NCBI RefSeq assembly: GCF_013839515.1
Contig: NZ_JACDNQ010000004.1
Location: forward strand, 62,001-126,000
Length of the DNA: 64,000 nucleotides
DNA from: Natronomonas salinimetallica
Lineage (GTDB): Archaea; Halobacteriota; Halobacteria; Halobacteriales; Haloarculaceae
Direction: 5' to 3'
Shown here: one piece after another, positions 24,285 through 32,805 of the stretch
Numbering within the stretch: position 1 is the first letter of the stretch
How the letters are laid out: every line of letters starts with the position of its first letter
Notes under the pieces: model-generated
The model's database searches: none
The model's input: the letters and a program-made list of their open reading frames with translations, nothing else
Told to the model about the DNA's origin: nothing
Made by a program: the position numbers and the translations under genes

Positions 24285-25691
24285 ATGCGACTCCACTGGC
24301 ACCGGCGGGACCTCCGACTCGCGGACAACCGCGGCCTGGCGGACGCCCCGGACCGGCCGATCGGACTGTTCGTCTTCGACAGGGCGATACTGAAGCACGC
24401 GGGCGCACCTCGGGTGGCGTTCATGCTCGACGCGCTCGGAAAGCTCCGCGAATCCTACCGCGAACGCGGCTCCGAGTTGCTCGTCCGGCACGGCGATCCG
24501 GCCACGGCCGTCCCCGAGCTCGCGGCGGCCCTCGACGTCGAGTTCGTCTCGTGGAACCGCGATTACTCCGGGCTCGCGAGAGAACGGGACGGGGCGGTGA
24601 AGACGGCGCTCGAAGACGTCGAGGCGACCCCCCAGACGTTCCACGATGCGGTCTGTCACGAGCCCGGCTCGATCACGACGAACGCGGGCGATCCCTACTC
24701 GGTGTTTACGTACTTCGGGCGGAAGTGGCGCGATCGCGAGAAGGACGAGCCCCGCGACGTTCCGCCCGTGGCCGCGGCCGACGGTGTCGGCGGGGAGGGC
24801 GACCGGGAGTCGATCCCGACGCTGTCGGCACTCGGGTTCGAGCCGCCCGACGCCGACGTGCCCCCCGCGGGAACCGAGGCCGCGAGACGCCTCCTGGCGT
24901 CGTTTCTGGACGCGGACGTCTACCGATACGCGGAGGCACGCGATTACCCCGCCGAGGAGGCTACCTCCCGGCTCTCGGCGCATCTGAAGTTCGGAACGAT
25001 CGGGATCCGCGAGGTCGACGGGCGGGTCAGAGCGGCCCTCGAGGGGGCGGCCGGCGAACGCCGCGAGTCGGTCGCCGAGTTCCGGTCCCAACTCGCCTGG
25101 CGGGCGTTCTACACCCACGTCCTCTATTTCAATCCCGAGGTCGTGACGTCGAACTACAAACAGTACGAGAACCCGATCGAGTGGGAGAACGACGACGACC
25201 TGCTTTCGGCCTGGAAGCGCGGCGAGACCGGCTATCCGATCGTCGACGCCGGGATGCGACAGCTGCTCGCGGAGGCGTACATGCACAACCGCGTTCGGAT
25301 GATCGTCGCCTCGTTCCTGACAAAGGACCTGCGTATCGATTGGCGATACGGCTACGACCACTTCCGTGAACGCCTCGTCGACCACGACACCGCCAACGAC
25401 AACGGCGGGTGGCAGTGGGCGGCGTCGACCGGGACCGACGCACAGCCGTACTTCCGGATCTTCAACCCGATGACCCAGGGCGAACGCTACGATCCCGACG
25501 CCGAGTACGTACGCGCCTACGTGCCCGAACTGCGCGGAGTCGCCCCCGACGTGATCCACTCGTGGCAGGAACTGACGCCGACCGAACGCGCAAACGCCGC
25601 CCCCGAGTACCCCGAGCCCGTCGTCGAGCACGGAGAGCGCCGCGAGGAGGCGTTGTCGATGTTCGAACGGGCACGCGGCGAATCGGATTGA
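24285..25691 (+). CDS. phr: Deoxyribodipyrimidine photolyase (CPD, class I)
   Basis: A 468-residue DNA repair flavoprotein that splits cyclobutane pyrimidine dimers with light. The N-terminal antenna domain starts LHWHRRDLRLADN (3-15). The FAD-binding domain has RLSAHLKFGTIGIREV (about 229-244), WRAFYTHVLYFNP, GYPIVDAGMRQL (about 312-323), HNRVRMIVASFLTKDL and the DNDNGGWQWAASTGTDAQPYFR-type segment near 370-390 (shown in part). The ATG lies about 29 nt below the TATA-like gctttagg, so the transcript is probably leaderless. It is paired with sod downstream, as in other haloarchaea. Confidence 0.96.
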   Translation: MRLHWHRRDLRLADNRGLADAPDRPIGLFVFDRAILKHAGAPRVAFMLDALGKLRESYRERGSELLVRHGDPATAVPELAAALDVEFVSWNRDYSGLARERDGAVKTALEDVEATPQTFHDAVCHEPGSITTNAGDPYSVFTYFGRKWRDREKDEPRDVPPVAAADGVGGEGDRESIPTLSALGFEPPDADVPPAGTEAARRLLASFLDADVYRYAEARDYPAEEATSRLSAHLKFGTIGIREVDGRVRAALEGAAGERRESVAEFRSQLAWRAFYTHVLYFNPEVVTSNYKQYENPIEWENDDDLLSAWKRGETGYPIVDAGMRQLLAEAYMHNRVRMIVASFLTKDLRIDWRYGYDHFRERLVDHDTANDNGGWQWAASTGTDAQPYFRIFNPMTQGERYDPDAEYVRAYVPELRGVAPDVIHSWQELTPTERANAAPEYPEPVVEHGERREEALSMFERARGESD

Positions 25692-25774
25692 CGTCCTCCC
25701 CGCCCTCGCGAGGCCTTCCCCTTGACGCCCCGTTACTCCCGCGCCGCCACGGCCACCGCCACCCACCATATAGT

Positions 25775-25790
25775 GGTATGATATCATACC
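25775..25790. promoter_or_regulatory. Perfect 16-bp palindrome in the sod promoter
   Basis: GGTATGATATCATACC is a perfect palindrome about 10 bp above the TATA-like gctttaatg (25799-25807). A site at this place in an archaeal promoter usually binds an activator or repressor dimer; a metal- or redox-responsive regulator is plausible for a Mn/Fe superoxide dismutase. The regulator itself is not identified. Confidence 0.55.
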
Positions 25791-25845
25791 TGTATGAAGC
25801 TTTAATGTGGTCGCGGGAGTGTACTTGTATGAGAGGTCGATATAA

Positions 25846-26451
25846 ATGCCCGAACACTCCAACCCAGAACTGCCGCCGCTCCCGTACGACTACGACGCCC
25901 TCGAACCGTCCATCTCCGAGCAGGTCCTGACGTGGCATCACGACACCCACCATCAGGGCTACGTCAACGGGCTCTCGGCCGCCGAGGAGACCCTCGCCGA
26001 GAACCGCGAAGCCGGCGAGTTCGGTGGCTCCGGTGCCGCGATCCGGAACGTAACCCACAACGGCTCCGGACACTACCTCCATACGCTGTTTTGGGAGAAC
26101 ATGGACCCCAACGGTGGCGGCGAGCCGGACGGTGACCTCGCCGACCGCATCGAGGAGGACTTCGGCTCCTACGAGGGCTGGAAGGGCGAGTTCGAGGCCG
26201 CCGCCGGCGAAGCGGGCGGCTGGGCGCTGCTCGTGTACGATCCGGTCTCCGACCAACTGCGCAACCTCGTCGTCGACAAACACGACCAGGGCGCACTCTG
26301 GGGCAGCCATCCCATCCTCGCGCTCGACGTGTGGGAGCACTCCTATTACTACGATTACGGTCCCGACCGCGGGAGTTTCATCGACGCCTTCTTCGATGTC
26401 GTCGACTGGGACAACGTCGCCGAACAGTACGAACACGCGATTCAACAATAG
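25846..26451 (+). CDS. sod: Superoxide dismutase (Mn/Fe)
   Basis: A 201-residue enzyme converting superoxide to oxygen and hydrogen peroxide. Metal ligands are visible: His31 (TWHHDTHH), His79 (GHYLHT), Asp161 and His165 (LDVWEHSYY). The NHNGSGHY-like stretch at 70-77 and WGSHP near 152 are family features. Expected ligand Mn in haloarchaea, though Fe cannot be excluded. It has a short leader below a TATA box and a 16 bp palindrome at 25775, and a 22 bp repeat array follows 66 bp after the stop. Confidence 0.97.
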   Translation: MPEHSNPELPPLPYDYDALEPSISEQVLTWHHDTHHQGYVNGLSAAEETLAENREAGEFGGSGAAIRNVTHNGSGHYLHTLFWENMDPNGGGEPDGDLADRIEEDFGSYEGWKGEFEAAAGEAGGWALLVYDPVSDQLRNLVVDKHDQGALWGSHPILALDVWEHSYYYDYGPDRGSFIDAFFDVVDWDNVAEQYEHAIQQ

Positions 26452-26517
26452 ACCGTAGTCCGACCATCGACGTTTTTTGCGATATCGACATAGCTCCGCG
26501 TGGGCGTCCCCGTAGGC

Positions 26518-26693
26518 CGGGTCACGACTCGGGATACACCGGGTCACGACTCGGGACACGCCGGGTCACGACTCGGGATACACCGGGTCACGACTCGGGA
26601 CACGCCGGGTCACGACTCGGGACACGCCGGGTCACGACTCGGGACACGCCGGGTCACGACTCGGGATACACCGGGTCACGACTCGGGACGTTT
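26518..26693. repeat. 22-bp minisatellite, seven units plus a partial
   Basis: Units start CGGGTCACGACTCGGGA and differ only at two positions (ta/ca and ac/gc variants), from 26518 to 26671, followed by a partial unit to 26693. There are no unique spacers. It fills most of the space between sod and the convergent phosphoesterase gene. Confidence 0.95.
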
Positions 26694-26707
26694 CCGGCCG
26701 TTCGATC

Positions 26708-26749
26708 ACGACCCGAGATCCGTCAGCAACGACCCGAGATCCGTCAGCG
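26708..26749. repeat. 21-bp direct repeat containing a stop codon
   Basis: Two copies (26708-26728, 26729-26749) of ACGACCCGAGATCCGTCAGC plus one base. The second copy holds the reverse-strand TGA (26744-26746) of the phosphoesterase gene, so this gene end has been duplicated. Confidence 0.9.
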
Positions 26750-27415
26750 ACCCTGAGCGAGTCGCTCCCCGGTCTCCGTTGGGAGCCCTTCGGTAGCGAT
26801 CTTCCGCTTCACGCGATCGATATCGTACGCGGTTCGGCGGAGTTCGACCGTGTGCTCCGCCGTATCGAGGACCGCATAGGCCGCCTCGGGATCGCCATCA
26901 CGGGGCTGGCCGACGCTACCGGGATTGACGACGACCCGGCCGTCCACCGTCGTTCCGTGTTGGATGTGTGTGTGTCCGAGGATCAGTCCGTCGTACTCCT
27001 CCAGATGGGGGCGTAGGTCCGCGAACCCCTCGGGGTATACGTAGGAATCCCTGCGTTTCGGATCCGGATGGCTGTGTGTTAACAGGTATGCGCCGTCGGC
27101 GACGGTGACCCGCTCGGGACGCGTTCGGAGCCACTCGCGCTGTTCGGTGGAGAGGGTCTCCTCGGCGTACTCGAGTCCGGCGTGGGCCATCTCGTTGTGT
27201 ACGTATCGGTGTGGGGTATCGACCATCCGATCGTGATTCCCCCGCACGGTCACCGACGCCACGGAGCGGATCCGATCGACACAGGCGGCCGGCCACGGGT
27301 TGTACCCGACGACGTCGCCGGCACAGACGGTCCGGTCGACGTCGGGGAGGTCCGCGAGCACGGCCTCCAGCGCCGGGAGGTTCGCGTGGACGTCCGATAT
27401 GAGACCGACCTTCAT
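26744..27415 (-). CDS. Metallophosphoesterase (YfcE/MJ0936-like)
   Basis: A 223-residue calcineurin-like phosphoesterase. The dimetal motifs are in order: DVHANLPAL (Asp8, His10), AGDVVGYNP (Asp33 region), GNHD (about 59-62), and LGHTHIQ (about 143-149) with THSH upstream. Such enzymes hydrolyse phosphodiesters or nucleotides; the true substrate is unknown. It converges on sod across a repeat-filled spacer, and its stop codon is in a duplicated 21 bp unit. Confidence 0.9.
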   Translation of the reverse strand: MKVGLISDVHANLPALEAVLADLPDVDRTVCAGDVVGYNPWPAACVDRIRSVASVTVRGNHDRMVDTPHRYVHNEMAHAGLEYAEETLSTEQREWLRTRPERVTVADGAYLLTHSHPDPKRRDSYVYPEGFADLRPHLEEYDGLILGHTHIQHGTTVDGRVVVNPGSVGQPRDGDPEAAYAVLDTAEHTVELRRTAYDIDRVKRKIATEGLPTETGERLAQGR

Positions 27416-27445
27416 GGCCGCCCGTTAGGCGCTCGGAGCATTAAA

Positions 27446-28090
27446 TTACGGGCCAGAAGCGACACCGCGTTGTTCGAAATGCAGCCGTAGCTTGCGGATG
27501 GACGGTACGACGACGTCACAGCAGTCCTCGACGACCGGATCCGGATCGAAGCCGATGGCCGTCCCGGCGACGTAGAACATCGGGAGATCCGTGGCTCCGC
27601 TTCCGACCGCGAACGTCCCTCCGAGGGCTACCCCTTCGATTGCGGCGAGTTCCTCGAGTACCTGACCCCTTCCCCGGTTGAACAGCGCCCCCTCGACGTC
27701 GCCGGTCAGCGCTCCCCGTTCCATCACGAGACGGTTTGCGACCACGTGATCGGCCGCCACACCCGCCCGTTCGAGCACCGCCTCGACGCCTCGCTCGAAA
27801 CTTCCGGTGACGATTGCGACCGATACGTCCGACCGACGCAGGTCGGCGATCAGATCGGCGACACCGTCCCGCAGCGCACACCGATCGAAGGCGGCGTCGA
27901 CCCGCGCTTTCGGCATCCCTTCGAGAAGCGAACCCCGCTGGCAGAGCGTCGTATCGAGCGATACTTCGCCTCGAGGCCCCTGTTCTGCAAGCCCCTGGAT
28001 CTCGTTTTCCACGCCGTGCTCCCGTCCCAGAAGGACTGCGAGGTCCGACCCGATAAGCGTCCCGTCGAAGCCGAATGCGACGAGCGTCAT
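27446..28090 (-). CDS. HAD-superfamily SerB-like protein lacking catalytic residues
   Basis: A 214-residue protein with the fold order of phosphoserine phosphatase. Motif I reads FGFDGT: the nucleophilic Asp (normally FDFDGT) is Gly7, while Asp9 is kept. Motif II VTGSF is intact (about 94-98). Motif III has NRGRGQ without the usual Lys, and motif IV reads GSGATDLP where GDG... is normal. With three of four catalytic motifs altered it is unlikely to be a phosphatase and may be a binding or regulatory pseudoenzyme. Start ATG 28090 is by homology; a TATA box for it is not clear, and ATG 28138 is an alternative. Confidence 0.8.
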   Translation of the reverse strand: MTLVAFGFDGTLIGSDLAVLLGREHGVENEIQGLAEQGPRGEVSLDTTLCQRGSLLEGMPKARVDAAFDRCALRDGVADLIADLRRSDVSVAIVTGSFERGVEAVLERAGVAADHVVANRLVMERGALTGDVEGALFNRGRGQVLEELAAIEGVALGGTFAVGSGATDLPMFYVAGTAIGFDPDPVVEDCCDVVVPSIRKLRLHFEQRGVASGP

Positions 28091-28192
28091 ATATACCGGT
28101 TGTTCATTCGATAGAGTCAGCTTGTCGCTCGTTATCATGGCATGGGAAACCCCCACCCCCGTTAACGTCGCGTGCTTCGATGTCGCTCCCGT

Positions 28193-28621
28193 ATGAACTT
28201 CGACGAATGTACCGGCCAGGTACAACACCGACTCGAACTGCCCGGAACCGGCGAGGCGGTGCGGGCGATCCGTGCGACGCTACTGACGCTTGGCCAACGC
28301 ATCCCGGAGGGGAACGCCGAGGATCTCGCCGCCTCGCTCCCGATGGAGATCAAGTGGTACCCGAGCGGAGCGGTCCACGAACACGGCCAGCGCTTCGGTT
28401 GGGCGGAGTTCGTCGACCGGGTCAGCGAGATCGAGAAGACCGACCCGGCGACGGCGGCCTACCACGCCCGCGTCATCGTCGACCTCGTATGCGAACTGGT
28501 CCCGGAGTCCGACTTCGAGCAACTGCGGGACCTGCTTCCCGAAAGCGAGGACGAGGAGGACTGGGGTCAGCTCTTCGAAGTCGTCGATGCCGGCGGCTGG
28601 GAGGAACGCGGAGCCGAATAG
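28193..28621 (+). CDS. DUF2267 family protein
   Basis: A 142-residue acidic helical protein with the family pattern of two similar repeats: EAVRAIRATLLTLGQRIPEGNAEDLAASLP (in the first 55 residues) and a second copy around 85-125 with FEQLRDLLPE. The function is unknown. ATG 28193 is preferred over the upstream ATG because MNFDE is the usual family start. It is divergent from the HAD-like gene. Confidence 0.82.
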   Translation: MNFDECTGQVQHRLELPGTGEAVRAIRATLLTLGQRIPEGNAEDLAASLPMEIKWYPSGAVHEHGQRFGWAEFVDRVSEIEKTDPATAAYHARVIVDLVCELVPESDFEQLRDLLPESEDEEDWGQLFEVVDAGGWEERGAE

Positions 28622-28790
28622 ATCGGCGCGGGTCCCAACGTGGGGTCGGTGTCGCTCCGCTGTCAGCCGTCCCGACGCCACGGATGTACGTCCGGTGGGA
28701 TGACAGAGCGGACGAACGGCAACGTGGAACGAACCACACTGGCCCGCCCCGCCGGTACATCAAAGTATCTGCCGGGTCAACCGTCGAGCT

Positions 28791-28997
28791 ATGTCGAAAG
28801 CGACGTTCGAGGTCTACGAGGACCGGGCTGGACAATGGCGCTGGCGGCTCGTACACGACAACGGCAACATCATCGCCGACAGCGGGGAGGGGTACGCCAG
28901 CCGGCAAAAATGTGAACAGGGTCTCGAGAGCGTCCGACAGAACGCTCCGGACGCCGACGTGAGAACAGTCGAAGATCCGAACGACGGGTCGGATTGA
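28791..28997 (+). CDS. YegP/DUF1508-type small protein (HVO_2922-like)
   Basis: A 68-residue protein with a single DUF1508 repeat: FEVYEDRAGQWRWRLVHDNG, NIIADSGEGYASRQ and an alpha helix QGLESVRQNAP. In bacteria and archaea such proteins are often stress-associated; the role is unknown. It stands alone, 170 bp downstream of the DUF2267 gene on the same strand. A TATA-like tcaaagta about 28 nt above the start suggests a leaderless transcript. Confidence 0.88.
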   Translation: MSKATFEVYEDRAGQWRWRLVHDNGNIIADSGEGYASRQKCEQGLESVRQNAPDADVRTVEDPNDGSD

Positions 28998-29051
28998 GAT
29001 CCACCTTCCGCCGTGGGGTCGGTCCCCGTTATTCCGGTCTAGCCGTTCGCA

Positions 29052-29498
29052 TCAGTTGATCTCGATTTCGCTTCCCCGCTCGGTCGGTTCGCTTTTGGGC
29101 ATCTCGACCGTCAGGATGCCGTTGTTGTACGTGGCCGAGATGTCGTCCGTCTCGACGGCCCCCGGGAGCCGGACCGAGCGGGCGACGGCCGCCCGACGGC
29201 GCTCGCGCCGGAGGTACTCCCCCTCGGACTCCGCTTCGGATTCATCCTCGTGTTCGGCCTCCAGCCGGAGCGTCCGATCGGCGACCCGAACGTCGATGTC
29301 GTCCGTTTCGAACCCCGGAAGCTCCGCGGTCAACACGAACGTCTCGTCTCTGTCCTCGAGATCGACGTTGATCGACGCCACCGACGGTTCCATCTCGAAC
29401 GCTCCGCCCTGAACGTTCTCTGCCATCTCTTCGAACACGTTCTGCATCTGCTCGAACACCTGCGTCACGTCCTTGAACGGATTCGTCGGTTCTTTCAT
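29052..29498 (-). CDS. Hsp20/alpha-crystallin small heat-shock protein
   Basis: A 148-residue ATP-independent chaperone. The N-terminal helix region (1-35) precedes an alpha-crystallin domain (about 42-140): FVLTAELPGFETDDIDVRV, LRLEAEHE, a YLRRERRRAAVARSVRLPG strand and the conserved YNNGILTVEMPK near 124-135. The C-terminal IEIN gives an IxI-like tail used for oligomer contacts. It is followed at the downstream side by the 55 bp gap to the DUF1508 gene (convergent). Confidence 0.95.
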   Translation of the reverse strand: MKEPTNPFKDVTQVFEQMQNVFEEMAENVQGGAFEMEPSVASINVDLEDRDETFVLTAELPGFETDDIDVRVADRTLRLEAEHEDESEAESEGEYLRRERRRAAVARSVRLPGAVETDDISATYNNGILTVEMPKSEPTERGSEIEIN

Positions 29499-29683
29499 CT
29501 GTGATTCCCCCTACAGTGCGGTCCCCAAAGAAACGTTCTCTCGTTTTCACTGCGCTGGAAAACCCGTCACGGTGAATCGCTCGATCGGCCTACATGCGTG
29601 TTCGCCGCTCACGGATCGTGTTGCTCCCCGTTTGCGGTGTCGAAAGGAATTCGCTCGCGACGCGGTGAGCGGCGTTTCGCTCA

Positions 29684-29768
29684 TGCGAGGGGAGGGATTC
29701 GAACCCACGGACCCCTACGGGAGCGGATCTTAAGTCCGCCGCCTTTGTCCAAGCTCGGCCACCCTCGC
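29684..29768 (-). tRNA. tRNA-Leu, anticodon UAA
   Basis: The reverse strand gives acceptor stem GCGAGGG/CCCTCGC, D-arm with GGCCGAGC, anticodon arm GCGGA-CTTAAGA-TCCGC (anticodon TAA), a long variable arm (tcccgtagggg, class II) and T-arm GGTTCGAATCC. The discriminator is A (29684) and no CCA is encoded. About 85 nt without an intron. It reads UUA codons, which are rare in this GC-rich genome. Confidence 0.95.
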
Positions 29769-29851
29769 GCGGTCGGAACTGCGGCGTGGCGATGAATGTG
29801 TGTTTCGGTCGGTGGTCGGCACGTCCTCGGCCTCGAAGCGGGCTCGCTGGG

Positions 29852-30187
29852 TCACCAGTCGACCGAAAGGGTCCCGTCGCCGTTCGGATCCGGCGCGATC
29901 TCCTCGCTCGTCCGCCGGTCGACGACGTGGATCACGCCGCGATCCTTCTTCGCCGGACACGCGTCGGCGGCGGCGATGTTGTGTTCGAGATCCGGTTCGC
30001 CGAAGAAGTAGACGTCCGGCTTTGCGATCTCGGTCATGATGTCCATCTCCCAGTTGGTCGAGACCTCGGCACACTTGCCGGCCGCGATACACTTGTTCGC
30101 CTCGAAGATGATCTTGTAGGGTGCCTCCTCGACCGGCGGGGCGTCCCCCTCGCCGATCTCGCTCGGATCGATGGGTTCCTCGGCCAT
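29852..30187 (-). CDS. Ferredoxin, single [3Fe-4S]-type cluster
   Basis: A 111-residue acidic protein with only three cluster cysteines: Cys33 and Cys39 in KCIAAGKC and Cys77 in DACPAKK. This spacing (Cx5C...CP) is that of one-cluster 3Fe-4S ferredoxins, in contrast with plant-type halophilic 2Fe-2S ferredoxin. There is an acidic N-terminal extension of about 24 residues and a C-terminal extension of about 30. It is an electron carrier of unknown partner; no linked reductase is nearby. Confidence 0.85.
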   Translation of the reverse strand: MAEEPIDPSEIGEGDAPPVEEAPYKIIFEANKCIAAGKCAEVSTNWEMDIMTEIAKPDVYFFGEPDLEHNIAAADACPAKKDRGVIHVVDRRTSEEIAPDPNGDGTLSVDW

Positions 30188-30249
30188 ACCGGCTTTCGGG
30201 GGGCGTCGGATTTGGCTCTGACGGATGACCGAAACGGACCCCGCGGCGC

Positions 30250-31506
30250 TCAGCCCCTCGTGGCGTCCGCCGACTCGGACTCGGACTCGGGGTCGCCTCC
30301 AGTGCCGGCGTCGGTCCCGGATCCGGCCGGCGTCGCGACCGCCGCGGCCTCCAGTTTCCGCATTCGGTCCGGCCTGGCGATCACGTAGAGCGTCTCGCCG
30401 GCACCGATCTCTCGGTTCCGTGTCGGGATCGCCACGATGTCGCCGTCGACCGCCTCGATGGCGACGACCGCGACGTCGAGTGCCCCGACGGAATTCCCGA
30501 CGAGGACGCTATCCTCGCCCACCGAAACGACCCCCATCGTCTCCGCGGCGGTCCGGAGTTGGGCGGCGAAGGCCCGGTCGGCCCGCGGTTCGACCGGCAG
30601 CGTCACGAGCCGGTATCGGCGATCCGCATCGAGGCGCTTCGCGTCGGACTCGTCCACCGCGAGCGTCACGATATCGTCCGCAGTCCCCCGGATCTCGGCG
30701 TTCGTCACGCGCTGGGGGGACGCCCCCGTCTCCGGGTCCGCGTCCGGTCCGGGGGGACCGGTCCACACCTGGACTGAGTCGCCGGGGCTGGCGTTGTTCG
30801 GCGGATCGGCCCTGACGGCTACCGCGGCGCTGCCCGGCGGGAGCGTCGGTCCGATACCGGACTCCCGGCCGCCCAAGGCCAGGTACTCGATCGTCCCGTC
30901 ATCGGCGACATCGACGTCGACGTGGCCGACGCCGTAGTCGGTTTGGAGCCGCTCGACGAACCGCGTCCGGAGCTCGTCGACGGTCAGCCGACGGGGGAAC
31001 ACGAGCACGTGCCCGGAGAGCTTCCCCTTCGTCGCGGCACCGACGGCGTCGTAACCGTCGATATCGTCGATCTCGTCCGGGAGCTGGACCGTCGTTACCC
31101 GGCCGACGGTCCGAACGATCCGGTTGACGTCCCGATCGAGAGTCTCGTGTCCGGCGATGGCGAAGAGGCCGACGCCGATCCGGTCTCCGGTTCGCCCGCC
31201 GCCGACCGCCGCCAGGCCGGCGACGAGGAACGTGATCGTGTTGAACACGACCGCCTCGGGTGCCAGCAGTTCGAGTTCGCCGCCGATCACCTCCCCCAGC
31301 GCGCCGGCGGTATTGAGATAGATCGCGACGACGCTCAGCCCGACGAGGAGGGACAGCCCGTCGGAAACGCGCTCGCCGGCGTACCACCGGTAGACGAGAC
31401 CGACGAGGACGCCGGTCATCACGGCCGTGGCCGTGAGGACGACCGTCCGGGCGATATCGACGACGAGGCCGCCGCCGATCGCGGCCCCCCAGGTGAGGAG
31501 GCTCAC
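30250..31506 (-). CDS. Membrane protein with TrkA-C (RCK_C) domain, second of pair
   Basis: A 418-residue protein with three or four N-terminal membrane helices (about 5-110), a linker domain, and RCK_C-like modules, the last around 330-395 (GVVSVGEDSVLVGNSVGALDVAV, IVAIPTRNREIGAGETLYVIARP). RCK_C domains bind ligands and gate potassium transport. The C-terminus is a Glu-Ser repeat tail. It overlaps its upstream partner (31503-32714) by four bases and resembles it in layout, so the two probably form a heteromeric K+ transport or sensing complex. Confidence 0.75.
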   Translation of the reverse strand: MSLLTWGAAIGGGLVVDIARTVVLTATAVMTGVLVGLVYRWYAGERVSDGLSLLVGLSVVAIYLNTAGALGEVIGGELELLAPEAVVFNTITFLVAGLAAVGGGRTGDRIGVGLFAIAGHETLDRDVNRIVRTVGRVTTVQLPDEIDDIDGYDAVGAATKGKLSGHVLVFPRRLTVDELRTRFVERLQTDYGVGHVDVDVADDGTIEYLALGGRESGIGPTLPPGSAAVAVRADPPNNASPGDSVQVWTGPPGPDADPETGASPQRVTNAEIRGTADDIVTLAVDESDAKRLDADRRYRLVTLPVEPRADRAFAAQLRTAAETMGVVSVGEDSVLVGNSVGALDVAVVAIEAVDGDIVAIPTRNREIGAGETLYVIARPDRMRKLEAAAVATPAGSGTDAGTGGDPESESESADATRG

Positions 31507-32714
31507 GCGAACGCCCCCTCGAAGGCGTCGAGCGCGGCACGCTCACCGGCGACGAACAGCTCGTCGCCGGCGCGCAACTCGGTCCCGCCGCGTGGGGCGA
31601 CGAGCCATCCGTCGGGGCGTTTGATGGCCAATACCGCGACGCCGTAGGCCTCCCGGGCGTTCGATCCACCGATCGTTTCGCCGGCGAGTTCGCCCGACGG
31701 CTTCACCGTCATCGTCCGGAAGCGCTTGCCCGCGCGGTGGAGCATCGAGATCAACTCGAACTCCCGGCGCGTCCCGCGGGCCGTGACGACGACGTCCGCC
31801 CGCGTGACGCCCAACAGCGCGGTGGCGTTCGAGCGGTCGACGGCGACGGTGACCCGGCCGTCGCCGCCGGTCGCCGTCGGCGCGGCGGTCGACGACGGGG
31901 CCACGCTCTCCGCGGTCCCGCCGTCCGTTTCGATCGACCCCTCGCACGTTAGCGACGATGTCGCCGCGATGACCGTCCCCCGTACCTCCGTGTCGCCGGC
32001 GATCACCGCGACCTCGTCGCCGCGGGCAAGCCCGGTCGGGACGAGCGCCTCGACCGAGACGGCGCGTTTCCCGCCGGGGACGCGCTTCGAGATCCCCGAC
32101 AGCGGCGGGGCCGCGATCACGGCCGCCCGTCCCCGCTCGTCGATCGTGACCGAGACGTCGGCGAGGTCGAGTTCGGTTCGGAGTCGGTCCGCAAACCGGG
32201 TTTCGAGCTCCGAGATCGGCAGGTCAGCCGGCAGCCGCCACTCGCCGGTCTTGATCTCCGTGCGCGTATCCGCCGATAGCGGCGGATACCCCTCCATGTC
32301 GACCACCTCGCCGACGACCTCGATTTTGACCTCGCCGCGGGAGCCGACGCGTTCGACGACGTCGCTCGAGAGGGTCCGATCGCGGAGTTCGTGCCACGAG
32401 AACCGCTTCGGCACCGACGCCCCCATGGCGTCGCCCTTGGCGTGGGCGTACAACGAGATCATCAACACGACGATCAACGCGACGATGATCCGGTATCCCG
32501 ACCGGACGACGTCGGGGTCGTTCAGCGCGAGCAACCCACCGTTGACCCCGGCGAGCGCCAGCGCGAGGACGACGACACCGAAGGCGGGAATCGAAACGCC
32601 GGTGACGTATTTGAAGATGAACCCGAGCCCCCAGGAGACGAGCGCGGGAAACATCCCGGTCAGGACGCCGAGATAGATGCCGAACAGGATCTCGACGGGA
32701 AGCGCCTGCGTCAT
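31503..32714 (-). CDS. Membrane protein with TrkA-C (RCK_C) domain, first of pair
   Basis: A 403-residue protein with three N-terminal helices (about 8-88), a beta-rich middle domain, and an RCK_C module at 320-400 ending in LVAPRGGTELRAGDELFVAGERAAL, the typical strand-turn pattern. It is the promoter-proximal gene of a two-gene operon and is divergent from a K+ channel/RCK_N gene at 32806; the trio looks like a potassium homeostasis locus. No pore motif is present in this protein. Confidence 0.78.
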   Translation of the reverse strand: MTQALPVEILFGIYLGVLTGMFPALVSWGLGFIFKYVTGVSIPAFGVVVLALALAGVNGGLLALNDPDVVRSGYRIIVALIVVLMISLYAHAKGDAMGASVPKRFSWHELRDRTLSSDVVERVGSRGEVKIEVVGEVVDMEGYPPLSADTRTEIKTGEWRLPADLPISELETRFADRLRTELDLADVSVTIDERGRAAVIAAPPLSGISKRVPGGKRAVSVEALVPTGLARGDEVAVIAGDTEVRGTVIAATSSLTCEGSIETDGGTAESVAPSSTAAPTATGGDGRVTVAVDRSNATALLGVTRADVVVTARGTRREFELISMLHRAGKRFRTMTVKPSGELAGETIGGSNAREAYGVAVLAIKRPDGWLVAPRGGTELRAGDELFVAGERAALDAFEGAFA

Positions 32715-32805
32715 AGCTCCCCTCTCGGTGGCCGTTTATATACCAGTACCGGCGCTGCGGGCGAGCGATGGCTTATTATCGCTCGGTCGGGAACCGACGG
32801 CCGTG

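Noticed and set aside
25692-25735. Right end of another IS after phr
   Set aside because: gacgtcctccccgccctcgcgagg resembles IS1341-type ends, but no hairpin partner or transposase remnant is visible, so the match is too short.
26518-26693. Possible CRISPR array
   Set aside because: Units are contiguous 22 bp repeats with no unique spacers and no cas genes nearby; the same holds for the arrays at 57161, 13319 and 24107.
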